From NCBI GenBank assembly GCA_947631005.1, contig CANRJR010000001.1, positions 62,001-126,000 on the forward strand: a stretch of DNA of 64,000 bases, given 5' to 3'. The notes under the pieces are model-generated. The model worked only from the letters and a program-made list of their open reading frames with translations, was not told the origin of the DNA and searched no databases. The DNA comes from an uncultured Clostridia bacterium (GTDB lineage: Bacteria > Bacillota > Clostridia > Christensenellales > Borkfalkiaceae). Within the stretch, counting starts at the first letter, position 1, and every line of letters begins with the position of its first letter. A program made the translations under genes and the position numbers. Shown in pieces: positions 53,299-61,633 of the stretch.

Positions 53299-55299
53299 TC
53301 AATTCAGAACGACGTCTTTGAGGCTTTCGTACTTTTTCATCGCCGCGGCTTTCACGGCGTCGAAGTCGAGGCGCGCTTCAAAGGTCTCTTCGACGAGTTT
53401 CTTCGCCGTGAAGATCGCCTCCTGCGAATATTTGAGATTTTTGATCTCGGACAGCACCCGCCCGCTCTGGCGCGTCCCAAGGAAGTCGCCGCCTCCGCGC
53501 ATGCGGAGATCGGTCTCGGCGAGCTCGAAGCCGTCGGAGGTGGTTTTGAGGACGGAGAGCCGTTCGAGCGCGTTCTCCCCGCCCGCGCCGACGAGCAAAA
53601 AGCACCAGCTCTTTTCGCTCCCCCGCCCAACTCTGCCGCGCAGCTGGTGCAGTTGGGAGAGCCCGAAGCGGTCGGCGTCAGCTATCATCATGATGGTCGC
53701 GTTGGGCACGTCGACGCCGACCTCGATGACCGTTGTGGAGACGAGGCAATCGTACGCGCCCGCCTTGAAGGCGGTCATCACGTCCGTCTTTTCCTTTTCT
53801 TTCATCCGACCGTGCAGGAGGGCGAAGCGCACGTCGGGGAGGCGTTCGCACAGCTCGCCGAACAGCTCGGTCGCCGCGGTGACCTGTCCCTCGTCGTCCT
53901 CGATCCTCGAACAGACGAAATACGCCTGTCTGCCCTTTTTCACTTCGGCGCGGAGATATTCGAGCATGTCGTCGTACTTGCGGGCGGGGACGATCGCCGT
54001 GGCTACCTCCTGCCGCTCTTTCGGCTTATCGGGAATGGTCGTCACGTCGAGGTCGCCGTAAAAGACGAGCGACAGGGTGCGGGGAATGGGCGTTGCCGAC
54101 ATCACGAGCACGTCCGCCGCCTCCCCTTTTTCGCCGAGCGCGTTGCGTTGCGCCACGCCGAAGCGGTGCTGTTCGTCGCAGACGCAGAAAGCGAGCGAGG
54201 AAAAATGCACGTCCGCCTGCAACACGGCGTGCGTTCCGCATACGACGTCTGCTTCGCCCGCGGCGATTGCCGCCTTTGTCTCCCGTTTCTCCTTCGCCGT
54301 CGACGAACCCGCGAGATACACGACGCGGTATTCGGGGAAGATCTTGCGGAGAAGTTCGTAATTTTGCGCGGCGAGCACCTCGGTCGGCGAGAGATATACC
54401 GCCTGAAACCCGCTCTTGACCGCCATGAAAATGCCCGTGAGCGCGACGGCGGTCTTACCGCTTCCGACGTCCCCCTGCAACAGACGGTTCATGCGGACGG
54501 GACCCGTGAGATCGTCGTAAATCGCGCGCACCGCCCCCTGCTGTCCGCGCGTGAACAAAAAGGGAAACCTCTTTTCGAAGTCGGCGACCTCCCGCTCGGT
54601 CACGCGGTATTTTCTGATCCGCGCCTCCCGCCTGTCCCCCTTGATGAGTTTGAACGCCGCAATGAGCGTGAAATATTCTTCGAGGGCGATGCGGTCGGCG
54701 GCGGCGCGCATGGCGCGCGCGTCTTTGGGCGCGTGGATGGCGCGGTACGCCTCCCCGAGCGGCGGAATAGCATAGCGGCGCAGGAGGACGGCGGGGATGA
54801 CCGAAGTCGGACAGACCGCTTTCAGAGCCTCCTTTACGCCGTCGCGCACCGCCCTTTGGGTGAGGTTGCCGCGCAGGGAATAGACGGGCACGAGCCCCTG
54901 CATGCGCACGTTCTGCCCGAGTTTTTCAAAGGTGGGGTTGACGAGGGAGGGCTGACCGTACTTGTTCTGCACCCGTCCGTAAAAGAGATAGTCCCCCGCT
55001 TGGAGGCGGGAGGCGAGGTAGGGCATATTGAACCAGACGGCGGTAAAATACCGCCCGTCCTGTTCGAGATGGGCTCTGACGAACTGTCGCTTGCCCGCGC
55101 GGCGGCTCTCCACCCCCGTGAGACGGCAGGCGACGAGTGCCATTTCGTTATGGGCGACCTCGGTCACCGAAACGCGGCTGGTCATATCGAGATAGGCGCG
55201 CGGAAAGTAGCGGACGAGCTCTTCTGCCGACGTTATCCCGAGCTTTTTCAGATCCTTTTCGCGCGCTTCGCTGATGCCCTTTAAGGAAGTGAGTTTCAT
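53299..55299 (-). CDS. recG: ATP-dependent DNA helicase RecG
   Basis: 666 aa, normal length. The N-terminal wedge (OB fold, about 50-140) is followed by a superfamily 2 helicase: Walker A LLQGDVGSGKTAVA (about 261), DEQH box VCDEQHRFGV (about 367), SATPIPRT (about 393), and motif VI QLHQLRGRVGRGSEKSWC (about 555). RecG remodels stalled replication forks and Holliday junctions. Its ATG overlaps the stop of the upstream membrane gene (ATGA). Confidence 0.96.
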   Translation of the reverse strand: MKLTSLKGISEAREKDLKKLGITSAEELVRYFPRAYLDMTSRVSVTEVAHNEMALVACRLTGVESRRAGKRQFVRAHLEQDGRYFTAVWFNMPYLASRLQAGDYLFYGRVQNKYGQPSLVNPTFEKLGQNVRMQGLVPVYSLRGNLTQRAVRDGVKEALKAVCPTSVIPAVLLRRYAIPPLGEAYRAIHAPKDARAMRAAADRIALEEYFTLIAAFKLIKGDRREARIRKYRVTEREVADFEKRFPFLFTRGQQGAVRAIYDDLTGPVRMNRLLQGDVGSGKTAVALTGIFMAVKSGFQAVYLSPTEVLAAQNYELLRKIFPEYRVVYLAGSSTAKEKRETKAAIAAGEADVVCGTHAVLQADVHFSSLAFCVCDEQHRFGVAQRNALGEKGEAADVLVMSATPIPRTLSLVFYGDLDVTTIPDKPKERQEVATAIVPARKYDDMLEYLRAEVKKGRQAYFVCSRIEDDEGQVTAATELFGELCERLPDVRFALLHGRMKEKEKTDVMTAFKAGAYDCLVSTTVIEVGVDVPNATIMMIADADRFGLSQLHQLRGRVGRGSEKSWCFLLVGAGGENALERLSVLKTTSDGFELAETDLRMRGGGDFLGTRQSGRVLSEIKNLKYSQEAIFTAKKLVEETFEARLDFDAVKAAAMKKYESLKDVVLN

Positions 55300-55751
55300 G
55301 CCTCCCCCTCGGTTTCACGCTTTTGTGCGCGGCGAAGCATGCAGAAGTGGGCGACGGAGAGCCCGAAGACGCAACAGTACGCCGCGGCGGCGGCGATCAA
55401 GACCGCCGAAAAGAGGACGCTGCTTCCCGCGACCGTGACGCCGTCGATCACGACGGCAAACAAGAGGATCGGCAAAAAAATACATACGACAATGAGCGAC
55501 GCGCGTGCGACTTTTTTGCTCTCCCCGCGCGCGAGCACGAGGACGCAGAACACGATGAGCAGTGCGGCGACGGGAAGAAAGCACACAAACGGGACGAACG
55601 TGAGAAGAAGCGCGAAAACCGCCCCGAGCGCAGATCCGAGATCGCCCGAGCCCGTGAGGTCGCCGATTTTGAGCGTACAGACGAAGAGCGCGACAAGAAG
55701 CAGGGCGGTGGCAAACAGCGCGGCGGCATACAGATAACGGATTGTTTTCAT
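55296..55751 (-). CDS. Hypothetical four-helix membrane protein
   Basis: 151 aa; ATG 55751 follows GGGAGGAATT. Four hydrophobic segments (YLYAAALFATALLLVALFVC; ALGAVFALLLTFVPFVCFLPV; ASLIVVCIFLPILLFAVVI; VLFSAVLIAAAAAYCCVFGL) and a basic C-terminus (RRAQKRE). No recognisable domain. It lies between fakA and recG and is translationally coupled to recG. A hairpin terminator upstream may lower its expression relative to fakA. Confidence 0.7.
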   Translation of the reverse strand: MKTIRYLYAAALFATALLLVALFVCTLKIGDLTGSGDLGSALGAVFALLLTFVPFVCFLPVAALLIVFCVLVLARGESKKVARASLIVVCIFLPILLFAVVIDGVTVAGSSVLFSAVLIAAAAAYCCVFGLSVAHFCMLRRAQKRETEGEA

Positions 55752-55774
55752 AATTCCTCCCAAACTTTACAAAA

Positions 55775-55798
55775 GGGGCTACGCGCAAGCGTAGCCCC
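55775..55798 (-). terminator. Terminator between fakA and the membrane gene
   Basis: GGGGCTACGC / GCGTAGCCCC stem followed on the minus strand by TTTTG; probably partial read-through. Confidence 0.65.
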
Positions 55799-55804
55799 GA
55801 ACCG

Positions 55805-57457
55805 TCATTCAAGCGATAGCAGGTAGTAGTAAACGGGCTGTCCGCCGAAGTGGTAGTCCACTTCGCAGTCGGGGAAGGCGTCTTGCACCTTGGCGGCGAG
55901 CGCGGCGGCGTCCTCCTCTTTGACCTCCGCGCCGTAGTACAGCGATATCACCTCGTGCGAATCCTCTTTGAGCTTGTCGAGCAGGGCGAGCACCGCGTCG
56001 TCGATGTTGTCGCTCTTGGAGAGGATCTTTTTGTCGTCCAGCCCGATGACGTCCCCCTCCTTGATCTTGAACCCGTTCACGTTGGTCGTGCGGACGGCGT
56101 GCGTCACCTGACCTGATTTTACGTTGTCGAGCGCGTGGATCATGTTGGTCTTGTTCTCTTCCGCGCTCGCTTCGGGGCTGAATGCAAGGGCGGCGGCGAA
56201 TCCCTGCGGAATGTTCTTGGTGGGAATGACGTGGATGGTGCGGTTTTCGACGAGTGCCTTCGCCTGTTCCGCCGCAAGGATGATGTTCTTGTTGTTGGGG
56301 AACACGAACACGTTGTCCGCGTTGATCTTCTGCACCGCCGTCGCGATGTCGGAAGCAGAGGGGTTCATCGTCTGCCCGCCCTCGATCACGCGGTCGACGA
56401 ACAGATCTTTGAAGATATCCGCAATGCCCTCGCCCGCGCAGACCGCCAGCATGCCCTGATCTTTCTTTTCGGCTTCCCGCTTGGCGCGGAGAGCCCTGTT
56501 CTGTTCGAGCATGTTCTCGATCTTGGGACGGTCGAGCTCGCCGAGTTCGAGCGCGTAGGTGAGCGCGACCCCGGGCGAGTTGGTGTGCACGTGCACTTTG
56601 ATCATTTCGAGGTCGCCGATGCAGATGACCGAATCCCCGATGCCCATGAGGTTCTCGCGCAACTTGTCGATGTCGGCGAGCGTCGTGCTCTTTTTGAGGT
56701 TGATGACGAAAAATTCCGTGCAGTAGGCGAATTGGATCTCGCCGAGATCCATGTTGATGATGTCGGAATTGTCGCCGAAGTCCGCGTCCATCGACTGCGC
56801 GGCGTTCGCCGCCTCCGTTTGCACTTCGGAGACGATCTCGTCGCCGCGGAGAGCGGACAAGAATCCGCGCATGATGGTCATGAGCCCGACGCCGCCCGAG
56901 TCGACGACGCCCGCCTTTTTGAGCACGGGCAGAAGCTCGGGGGTCTTGGCGAGAGCGCGGTCGCCCTCCTCGATGACGGCGGGCAGGAAAGTTTCGAAAT
57001 CACGGTATTTTCCCGCCGACTTCAACGCGAACTCGCTCATCATGCGGACGACGGTGAGGATCGTGCCTTCCTTGGGAATGGCGACGGCGTTATAGGCGAC
57101 TTTCGTGCCTGCGTCGAGTGCCTTTGCGAACGACTTGGTGTCGACTTCGGGCTTTCCTGCGCGGAGCACCGAGCAGATCCCGCGGAAAATTTGCGATAAG
57201 ATGACGCCCGAGTTTCCCCGCGCGCCTTTGAGTGCCCCTTTCGAGACGCAATCGCACACCTCGGCAAAATTGTTGGACGCGCAAAGAGAGAGCTCTTTGA
57301 CCGCCGATTGCATGGTGAGCGACATATTCGTACCGGTATCGCCGTCGGGCACGGGGAAGACGTTGAGGGCGTCGACCTTTGCCCGATTGATTTCAAGCAT
57401 CTTTGCGCCGACCAGAACCATTTTACGGAAGACCGCGCAATTGATCGTTTTTTGCAT
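55805..57457 (-). CDS. fakA: Fatty-acid kinase FakA (DhaL/DegV-fold, YloV-type)
   Basis: 550 aa; ATG 57457 with GGAG 9 nt upstream. The N-terminal DhaL kinase domain (about 1-200) has NVFPVPDGDTGTNMSLT (about 34-50; Mg-ATP Asp residues), KGARGNSGVILSQIFRG (about 74-90) and DSGGVGLMTIMRGF (about 173). A middle and a DegV-like C-terminal domain follow (AVCAGEGIADIF, IEGGQTMNPSASDI, VFVFPNNKNIILAA). It phosphorylates fatty acids bound to FakB (DegV) proteins for entry into phospholipids. asp23 lies just upstream, as in Bacillus yloU-yloV. A DegV/FakB-type gene is in the window at 22.2 kb. Confidence 0.93.
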   Translation of the reverse strand: MQKTINCAVFRKMVLVGAKMLEINRAKVDALNVFPVPDGDTGTNMSLTMQSAVKELSLCASNNFAEVCDCVSKGALKGARGNSGVILSQIFRGICSVLRAGKPEVDTKSFAKALDAGTKVAYNAVAIPKEGTILTVVRMMSEFALKSAGKYRDFETFLPAVIEEGDRALAKTPELLPVLKKAGVVDSGGVGLMTIMRGFLSALRGDEIVSEVQTEAANAAQSMDADFGDNSDIINMDLGEIQFAYCTEFFVINLKKSTTLADIDKLRENLMGIGDSVICIGDLEMIKVHVHTNSPGVALTYALELGELDRPKIENMLEQNRALRAKREAEKKDQGMLAVCAGEGIADIFKDLFVDRVIEGGQTMNPSASDIATAVQKINADNVFVFPNNKNIILAAEQAKALVENRTIHVIPTKNIPQGFAAALAFSPEASAEENKTNMIHALDNVKSGQVTHAVRTTNVNGFKIKEGDVIGLDDKKILSKSDNIDDAVLALLDKLKEDSHEVISLYYGAEVKEEDAAALAAKVQDAFPDCEVDYHFGGQPVYYYLLSLE

Positions 57458-57493
57458 GAAAGAAATCTCCAAATCAGGGGACGCGTAGGCGCG

Positions 57494-57844
57494 TTAAAGT
57501 TTGAGACCTACGACGTTGACGTTTACGGTATCCACGATCATGCCTGTAAAATATTCCACTTTGTACTTGATCGCCTCTTTGAGTGATTCCGCTACGGCTT
57601 CGATGGAGACGCCGTATTTGATGAGGACGTAAACGTCGATAAAGATGCGGTTTCCGGAAGTGGCGATCTTTACGCCCTTTCCCCCCGCGTCCTTTTTGAG
57701 AAGTTCGGCAACCGTGTCGGAGAAGCGGCGGGGTACGGTGTCGACGATGCCGTAGCTCTCCAACGCAGCTTGAGACGCGACTTTGGCGATCGCCAAATCG
57801 GAAATCGAAATTTTACCGTATGCGTTACTCGTGCTGACAGACAT
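57494..57844 (-). CDS. Asp23/Gls24-family (YloU-type) protein
   Basis: 116 aa. Small alkaline-shock family domain: YGKISISDLAIAKVASQAALESYGIVD (about 9-35), then FIDVYVLIKYGVSIEAVAESLKEAIKYKVEYFTGM (about 68-102). In Bacillus it sits between rpmB and the FakA-type yloV, exactly as here. Members associate with membrane or cell-envelope stress; the exact role is unclear. Start ATG follows GAGGGAA. It has its own promoter and is divergent from rpmB. Confidence 0.9.
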   Translation of the reverse strand: MSVSTSNAYGKISISDLAIAKVASQAALESYGIVDTVPRRFSDTVAELLKKDAGGKGVKIATSGNRIFIDVYVLIKYGVSIEAVAESLKEAIKYKVEYFTGMIVDTVNVNVVGLKL

Positions 57845-57868
57845 AATTCCCTCTTCACCTCAATCCCT

Positions 57869-57897
57869 ATTGTAGCCTATCGCAACTTTTTTTGCAA
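57869..57897 (-). promoter_or_regulatory. Promoter of the asp23-fakA-...-recG-HD unit
   Basis: On the minus strand: TTGCAA (57897-57892), 17-nt spacer, TACAAT (57874-57869). Confidence 0.65.
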
Positions 57898-57956
57898 GCG
57901 ATATTGGAAAAAAATTGTATGTTTCCGAAAAATTTTCATTTTCGCCCCGTTTTTAA

Positions 57957-57985
57957 TTGCTTTTTTTTCAAAGGAATGCTATCAT
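57957..57985 (+). promoter_or_regulatory. Promoter of rpmB
   Basis: TTGCTT (57957-57962), 17-nt spacer, TATCAT (57980-57985). Confidence 0.5.
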
Positions 57986-58053
57986 AATGACGTTGCGCTA
58001 TACAACAGCTTTTTTTGCGCGCAAAACCTATGCAATCCATCGGAGGTAGAAAT

Positions 58054-58242
58054 ATGTCGAGAGTGTGCAGTATCTGCGGGAAAGGAAAAACGGCGGGCAA
58101 CAACGTCAGCCACTCCCATCGCAAAACCAAGAGAACGTTCGAGGCGAACGTCCAGAAAGTCACCTATGTGAAAGACGGCAAAACCGTCACCGACTACGTT
58201 TGCGCCCGTTGCCTCAAAAGCGACAAGGTAGAACGCGTATAA
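58054..58242 (+). CDS. rpmB: Ribosomal protein L28 (bL28)
   Basis: 62 aa; ATG 58054 follows CGGAGGTAGAAAT. It carries SRVCSICGKGKTAGNNVSHS at the start and VCARCLKSDKVERV at the end, so it is the zinc-binding (CxxC..CxxC) form. Component of the large ribosomal subunit. Neighbours asp23, fakA and spoVM match the Bacillus order, but here rpmB is on the opposite strand to both flanking operons. A terminator follows. Confidence 0.96.
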   Translation: MSRVCSICGKGKTAGNNVSHSHRKTKRTFEANVQKVTYVKDGKTVTDYVCARCLKSDKVERV

Positions 58243-58261
58243 AAGCGAACGGAAAAAAACG

Positions 58262-58286
58262 GACGGGCACAAGCCCGTCTTTTTTT
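58262..58286. terminator. Terminator of rpmB, also usable by the opposite operon
   Basis: GACGGGC / GCCCGTC stem, loop ACAA, then TTTTTTT. On the minus strand the stem is followed by GTTTTTTTCC. Confidence 0.85.
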
Positions 58287-58299
58287 GTAGAAAACATTC

Positions 58300-58317
58300 G
58301 GCGGGCACAAGCCCGCC
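58300..58317. other. Second hairpin behind the dipeptidase gene
   Basis: GGCGGGC / GCCCGCC with the same ACAA loop as the neighbouring terminator, suggesting duplication. Confidence 0.5.
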
Positions 58318-58322
58318 GCGCT

Positions 58323-59261
58323 TTATAAAAATTCCGAAAACATCCGCCGCGCGTTCCCCCATGCGATCTTTTCGGCGACCCGCGCGCCGAACCGCGCTTC
58401 GAGCGCGTTGAGGAGCGCGGGGACGGCGGACGGAGACGGAACACAGGGATTGGGGGGCGTGCCGTCGAAGTCGCTCCCGAGCGCGGGCGCGTCCTCCCCG
58501 CCCGCGTCTAAAATGTGCGCCGCGTGGGCGAGCAGAGCGGCGCGCTGCCCCGCGGGGGTTTTGTCCGCCGAAAGGAAATCGGCGCAAAAGCAGAGCCCCA
58601 CCACCCCGCCGCGCTCCGCAACGGCGCGGATGCCCGCGTCGGTGAGATTGCGCGCGCAGGGATAGACCGCGTCGGCGTTCGAATGGCTCGCGACCATGGG
58701 GACGCCCGTCTTGAAAACGTCCGAAAGGAGGCGGTCGCTCCCGTGCGACACGTCGGCAATCATGCCGAGCTCTTTCATGCGTTCGACCGCTTCGAACCCG
58801 AACGGCGTGAGCCCCTCTCCCCGCGCACGGCAGGAGACGGGAACGCGCCCCGCGCGGTAGCCGCCGTAGTCGGGGAAAGCGGGGTCGCCGAGCTCGTTTT
58901 TATAATTCCAGGTGAGCGTCATCATCCGCACGCCCCGCGCATAGAGCGTTTGGAGATTTTCGATCTTTCCCTCGACCGCCCCGCCGTTCTCCACGGTGAG
59001 CATGGCACATACCATGTCCGAGGTTGCAGGCTCTCCCCCACCCATGTCCGAAGCCGTGCGGACCGCGACATACCCCTCCCGCGCGACAAGTTCGTCGAAC
59101 GCGTCGCAGAGGGAGATCACCGTGCGGAAGCGGTCTTTCCCGTCCTTTACAAAGGCGGCGAAGCATTGCAGGGCGCAGCCGCCGCGGACGAGCTCCTCTT
59201 TTGTGACTTGCAAAACGCCCTCTTGGGTGAGGGCGTCGCAGTGCAGATCGAAATATTTCAT
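58323..59261 (-). CDS. M19-family (renal-dipeptidase-like) membrane dipeptidase homologue
   Basis: 312 aa. Zinc motifs of the family: FDLHCDALTQE at the start (H-x-D), DVSHGSDRLLSD (about 168) and VASHSNADAVYPCARNLTD (about 190-208), then GVVGLCFCADFL and ALGSDFDGTPPNP (about 262; Asp). It hydrolyses dipeptides, possibly peptidoglycan- or D-amino-acid-containing ones. No signal peptide. Its ATG overlaps the spoVM stop (ATGA), so it is translationally coupled to a sporulation gene. This neighbour differs from the usual Bacillus order. Confidence 0.88.
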   Translation of the reverse strand: MKYFDLHCDALTQEGVLQVTKEELVRGGCALQCFAAFVKDGKDRFRTVISLCDAFDELVAREGYVAVRTASDMGGGEPATSDMVCAMLTVENGGAVEGKIENLQTLYARGVRMMTLTWNYKNELGDPAFPDYGGYRAGRVPVSCRARGEGLTPFGFEAVERMKELGMIADVSHGSDRLLSDVFKTGVPMVASHSNADAVYPCARNLTDAGIRAVAERGGVVGLCFCADFLSADKTPAGQRAALLAHAAHILDAGGEDAPALGSDFDGTPPNPCVPSPSAVPALLNALEARFGARVAEKIAWGNARRMFSEFL

Positions 59262-59323
59262 CCCTTGTAGAACAGCCGCACGAGACAGCCGAGCACGCGC
59301 GGCAACTTAATGCAGACGATCAT
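59258..59323 (-). CDS. spoVM: Stage V sporulation protein SpoVM
   Basis: 21 aa, MIVCIKLPRVLGCLVRLFYKG. It matches the SpoVM core IKLPKFLGGIVR (I-K-L-P-x-x-L-G-x-x-V-R) and keeps the Pro that gives the amphipathic helix its special insertion. SpoVM recognises the convex outer forespore membrane and anchors SpoIVA for coat assembly. An excellent ribosome-binding site (GAGGAGG, 5 nt before ATG) and the position behind thiN, as in Bacillus, confirm it. Its ATG overlaps the thiN stop and its stop overlaps the dipeptidase ATG. Slightly shorter than the 26-aa Bacillus protein, lacking the C-terminal tail. Confidence 0.85.
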   Translation of the reverse strand: MIVCIKLPRVLGCLVRLFYKG

Positions 59324-59943
59324 GTTTCCTCCTCGCTGATGATGACGAGCACGTATCCCTTGCTCACCCGAAACGAAAACGCTTCTTCAACCGTAAGATT
59401 GGAGATCCCGCGCGTCGAGCCGTAGCGCAGCCACAGGTCGTCGGAGGCGTATTTGAGCCCCCGCATATTCATGATATGCGCGTCGCCGCCGAAAGGCAAC
59501 AGCGAAACGGTCTGCCCCGTTTTACAGGCGACCCGCCTCTCCCCCTCGCCGCAGACGAAGTAGCGCGTGCCGCTCCCGACGAGCGTGGCGCACGCGCCCC
59601 CCTTTACCGCCTTCAACAGGAGGTGCAAATTGCCGAGAAAGTGATCGCTCCGCTTCCCCTCTCCCCCGTAAAAGGAGATGTCTTTCGCGCCGAGCCCGAG
59701 CGCGCGGGAAACGGCGAGTTCGCCGTCCGTCTCGTCCTTTTCGGAGGGAAATACGGCGAGCGGCGCGGGGACGGGAAGGATGGCGAGGGAATCGAAATCG
59801 CCGAGATTTTCGTCGATCCGCACCCGTCCGTGCGCCCACGCATACGCCCCGTCGCAACAGATGACGTACGCGTTTTCGCAGGGGATGTCGCCCAAATAGG
59901 GCTCGCCGTTCAAGAGGATAACGGCGCGCCGAAGCCCGCTCAT
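59320..59943 (-). CDS. thiN: Thiamine pyrophosphokinase
   Basis: 207 aa. ATG 59943 overlaps the rpe stop (ATGA); longer in-frame sequence is rpe shadow. Family features: VICCDGAYAWAHG (about 27-39), NLGDFDSLAIL (about 47-57; substrate-binding D-x-D), EKDETDGELAVSRAL (about 68-82; catalytic E-K-D-x-T-D) and GKRSDHFLGNLHLL (about 96; thiamine). It transfers pyrophosphate from ATP to thiamine, making the cofactor used by transketolase. Same neighbours as Bacillus yloS. Confidence 0.93.
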   Translation of the reverse strand: MSGLRRAVILLNGEPYLGDIPCENAYVICCDGAYAWAHGRVRIDENLGDFDSLAILPVPAPLAVFPSEKDETDGELAVSRALGLGAKDISFYGGEGKRSDHFLGNLHLLLKAVKGGACATLVGSGTRYFVCGEGERRVACKTGQTVSLLPFGGDAHIMNMRGLKYASDDLWLRYGSTRGISNLTVEEAFSFRVSKGYVLVIISEEET

Positions 59944-60590
59944 CCGCGCAGCCTCCGAATGGTCGCCGCCATGTCGGCGGCGCGGAACACCGTGCTCCCC
60001 GCGACAATGACGTTCGCCCCCGCCGCGATCACCTCTTTCACGTTGTCCTCGGTGATGCCGCCGTCCACCTCGATGTCGGCGTCCGCCCTGCCCGCCTCGA
60101 TGCAATACGCGCGAAGCCGCGCGATCTTTTGGAGGGAGGCGGGGATAAATTTCTGCCCGCCCCAACCGGGGACGACGCTCATCACGAGCAGCATATCCGC
60201 CTCGCGGACGGCGGGGAAGATCGCCTCGACGGGGGTGGCGGGATTGAGCACCGCCCCCGCCTTCACGCCGCTCGCGCGGATGGCACGCAGCGTTTTTACG
60301 AGATCGGCGCACGCCTCGACGTGCACGGTGATGATGTCCGCGCCCGCCTTGACGAACGCCTGAACGCGGGTCTCGGGCGACGTGACCATGAGATGGCAGT
60401 CGAGCGGGAGAGAGGTGTGCGGACGGATCGCCCCGACCATTTGGTCGCCGAACGTGATGGGAGGCACGAAATTGCCGTCCATCACGTCGCAATGGACGTA
60501 ATCCGCCCCGCTTTCCTGCAATTTTTGTACGGTTTTCCCCACTTCGGAGAAGTCGCTCGCCAAGATCGAAGGCGCAATTTTTACATTCAT
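59940..60590 (-). CDS. rpe: Ribulose-phosphate 3-epimerase
   Basis: 216 aa; ATG 60590 follows GGGAGGAACGGT. TIM-barrel hallmarks: IAPSILASDFS (about 5-15; Ser), HCDVMDGNFVPPITFG (about 33-48; His, Asp, metal), LDCHLMV (about 63), MSVVPGWGGQKFIP (about 137-150), VDGGITEDN (about 175; Asp) and VAGSTVF. It interconverts ribulose 5-phosphate and xylulose 5-phosphate in the pentose phosphate pathway, feeding transketolase. The unrelated N-terminal extension of the longest frame overlaps rlmN and is not coding. Confidence 0.95.
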   Translation of the reverse strand: MNVKIAPSILASDFSEVGKTVQKLQESGADYVHCDVMDGNFVPPITFGDQMVGAIRPHTSLPLDCHLMVTSPETRVQAFVKAGADIITVHVEACADLVKTLRAIRASGVKAGAVLNPATPVEAIFPAVREADMLLVMSVVPGWGGQKFIPASLQKIARLRAYCIEAGRADADIEVDGGITEDNVKEVIAAGANVIVAGSTVFRAADMAATIRRLRG

Positions 60591-61633
60591 ACCGTTCCTC
60601 CCTTTCGTTTCAGATATCCCGCGCGCAGTTGCCCGCACGCGCCGCCGACGTCCGCTCCCATACTGCGGCGGACGGTTGCCGAAATGCCCTGCCGTTCGAG
60701 CGTGCCCAAAAAGCGGTAGGCGTCCTTTTCGGAAACCCCTTTCAGGTCGCGCTCTTTCACCTCGTTGAGACGGATGAGGTTGACGTGACAGGGCTTGCCT
60801 TTGAGCAACGCCGCCAGCGCGAGCGCGTGCGCCTCGTCGGCGTTTTCGCCCGCGATGAGGCTGTACTCGAAGATATATCTGCGCCCCGTCGCCCGAAAAT
60901 ACACGTCGCACGCTTCGAGGATCTCTGCGATCGTATATTTGTTGGCGACGGGCATGATGCGGGCGCGTTCCGCGTCCGTCGCGGCGTGAAGCGACACCGT
61001 GAGGTTGAGCGGGATCTCCTCCTGCGCAAACCGCTTCATGGCGGGCACGATCCCGCAGGTGGACAGGCTGACGTTGCGCGCGCTGATACAGATGCCGCCC
61101 TCGCGGGTGAGATTTCTCAAAAACCGCACCACGTTGTCGTAATTGTCGAACGGTTCGCCGCTTCCCATGAGCACGACGTTGGTCACGGCGCGCCGTTTGA
61201 GCGTTCCCCCCTCGGCGCGGTTGACGGCGAGCACCTCGCAGAGGATCTCCCCCGCCGTGAGGTCGCGCACCCTGCCGCCGAGCGTGGAGGCGCAGAACTT
61301 GCACCCCATGCGGCAGCCGACCTGCGTGGAGACGCATTGGGTATTGCCGTAGCGGTAGCGCATGAGCACACCCTCGATGAGATTGCCGTCCCAGAGTTCG
61401 AACAAAAACTTCTTCGTCCCGTCGCGGGAGACAAAGGTCTCCTTGATCCGCACGGGGACGTCGGCATACGTGTCCAGGAGGGCTTGGCGCAGGGAAGCCG
61501 AAACGGGGATCTCCGAGATCGTCTTCCCCTGCATGAGCCCCTCATAGAGCTGACGGGCGCGGAAAGGCGGCTCGCCGTATTCTTCGACGAGCGCGGTCAA
61601 TTCTTGGGGGGACAGATCTTGCAATATCTTCAT
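60587..61633 (-). CDS. rlmN: 23S rRNA (adenine2503-C2)-methyltransferase RlmN
   Basis: 348 aa. ATG 61633 overlaps the rsmB stop. Radical-SAM motif CRMGCKFCAST (CxxxCxxC, about 107-117), VLMGSGEPFDNYDNV (about 154), LTVSLHAATDAERARIMP (about 211-228) and GADVGGACGQL with the second catalytic Cys (about 333). It methylates A2503 of 23S rRNA and A37 of some tRNAs. Its stop overlaps the rpe start by 4 bp. In Bacillus, prpC-prkC-rsgA stand between rlmN and rpe; they are absent here. Confidence 0.95.
   Translation of the reverse strand: MKILQDLSPQELTALVEEYGEPPFRARQLYEGLMQGKTISEIPVSASLRQALLDTYADVPVRIKETFVSRDGTKKFLFELWDGNLIEGVLMRYRYGNTQCVSTQVGCRMGCKFCASTLGGRVRDLTAGEILCEVLAVNRAEGGTLKRRAVTNVVLMGSGEPFDNYDNVVRFLRNLTREGGICISARNVSLSTCGIVPAMKRFAQEEIPLNLTVSLHAATDAERARIMPVANKYTIAEILEACDVYFRATGRRYIFEYSLIAGENADEAHALALAALLKGKPCHVNLIRLNEVKERDLKGVSEKDAYRFLGTLERQGISATVRRSMGADVGGACGQLRAGYLKRKGGTV

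Noticed and set aside
52757..53302. 181-aa frame overlapping the HD gene
   Set aside because: Arg-rich shadow of the HD gene in another frame. The HD frame has the motifs and the ribosome-binding site.
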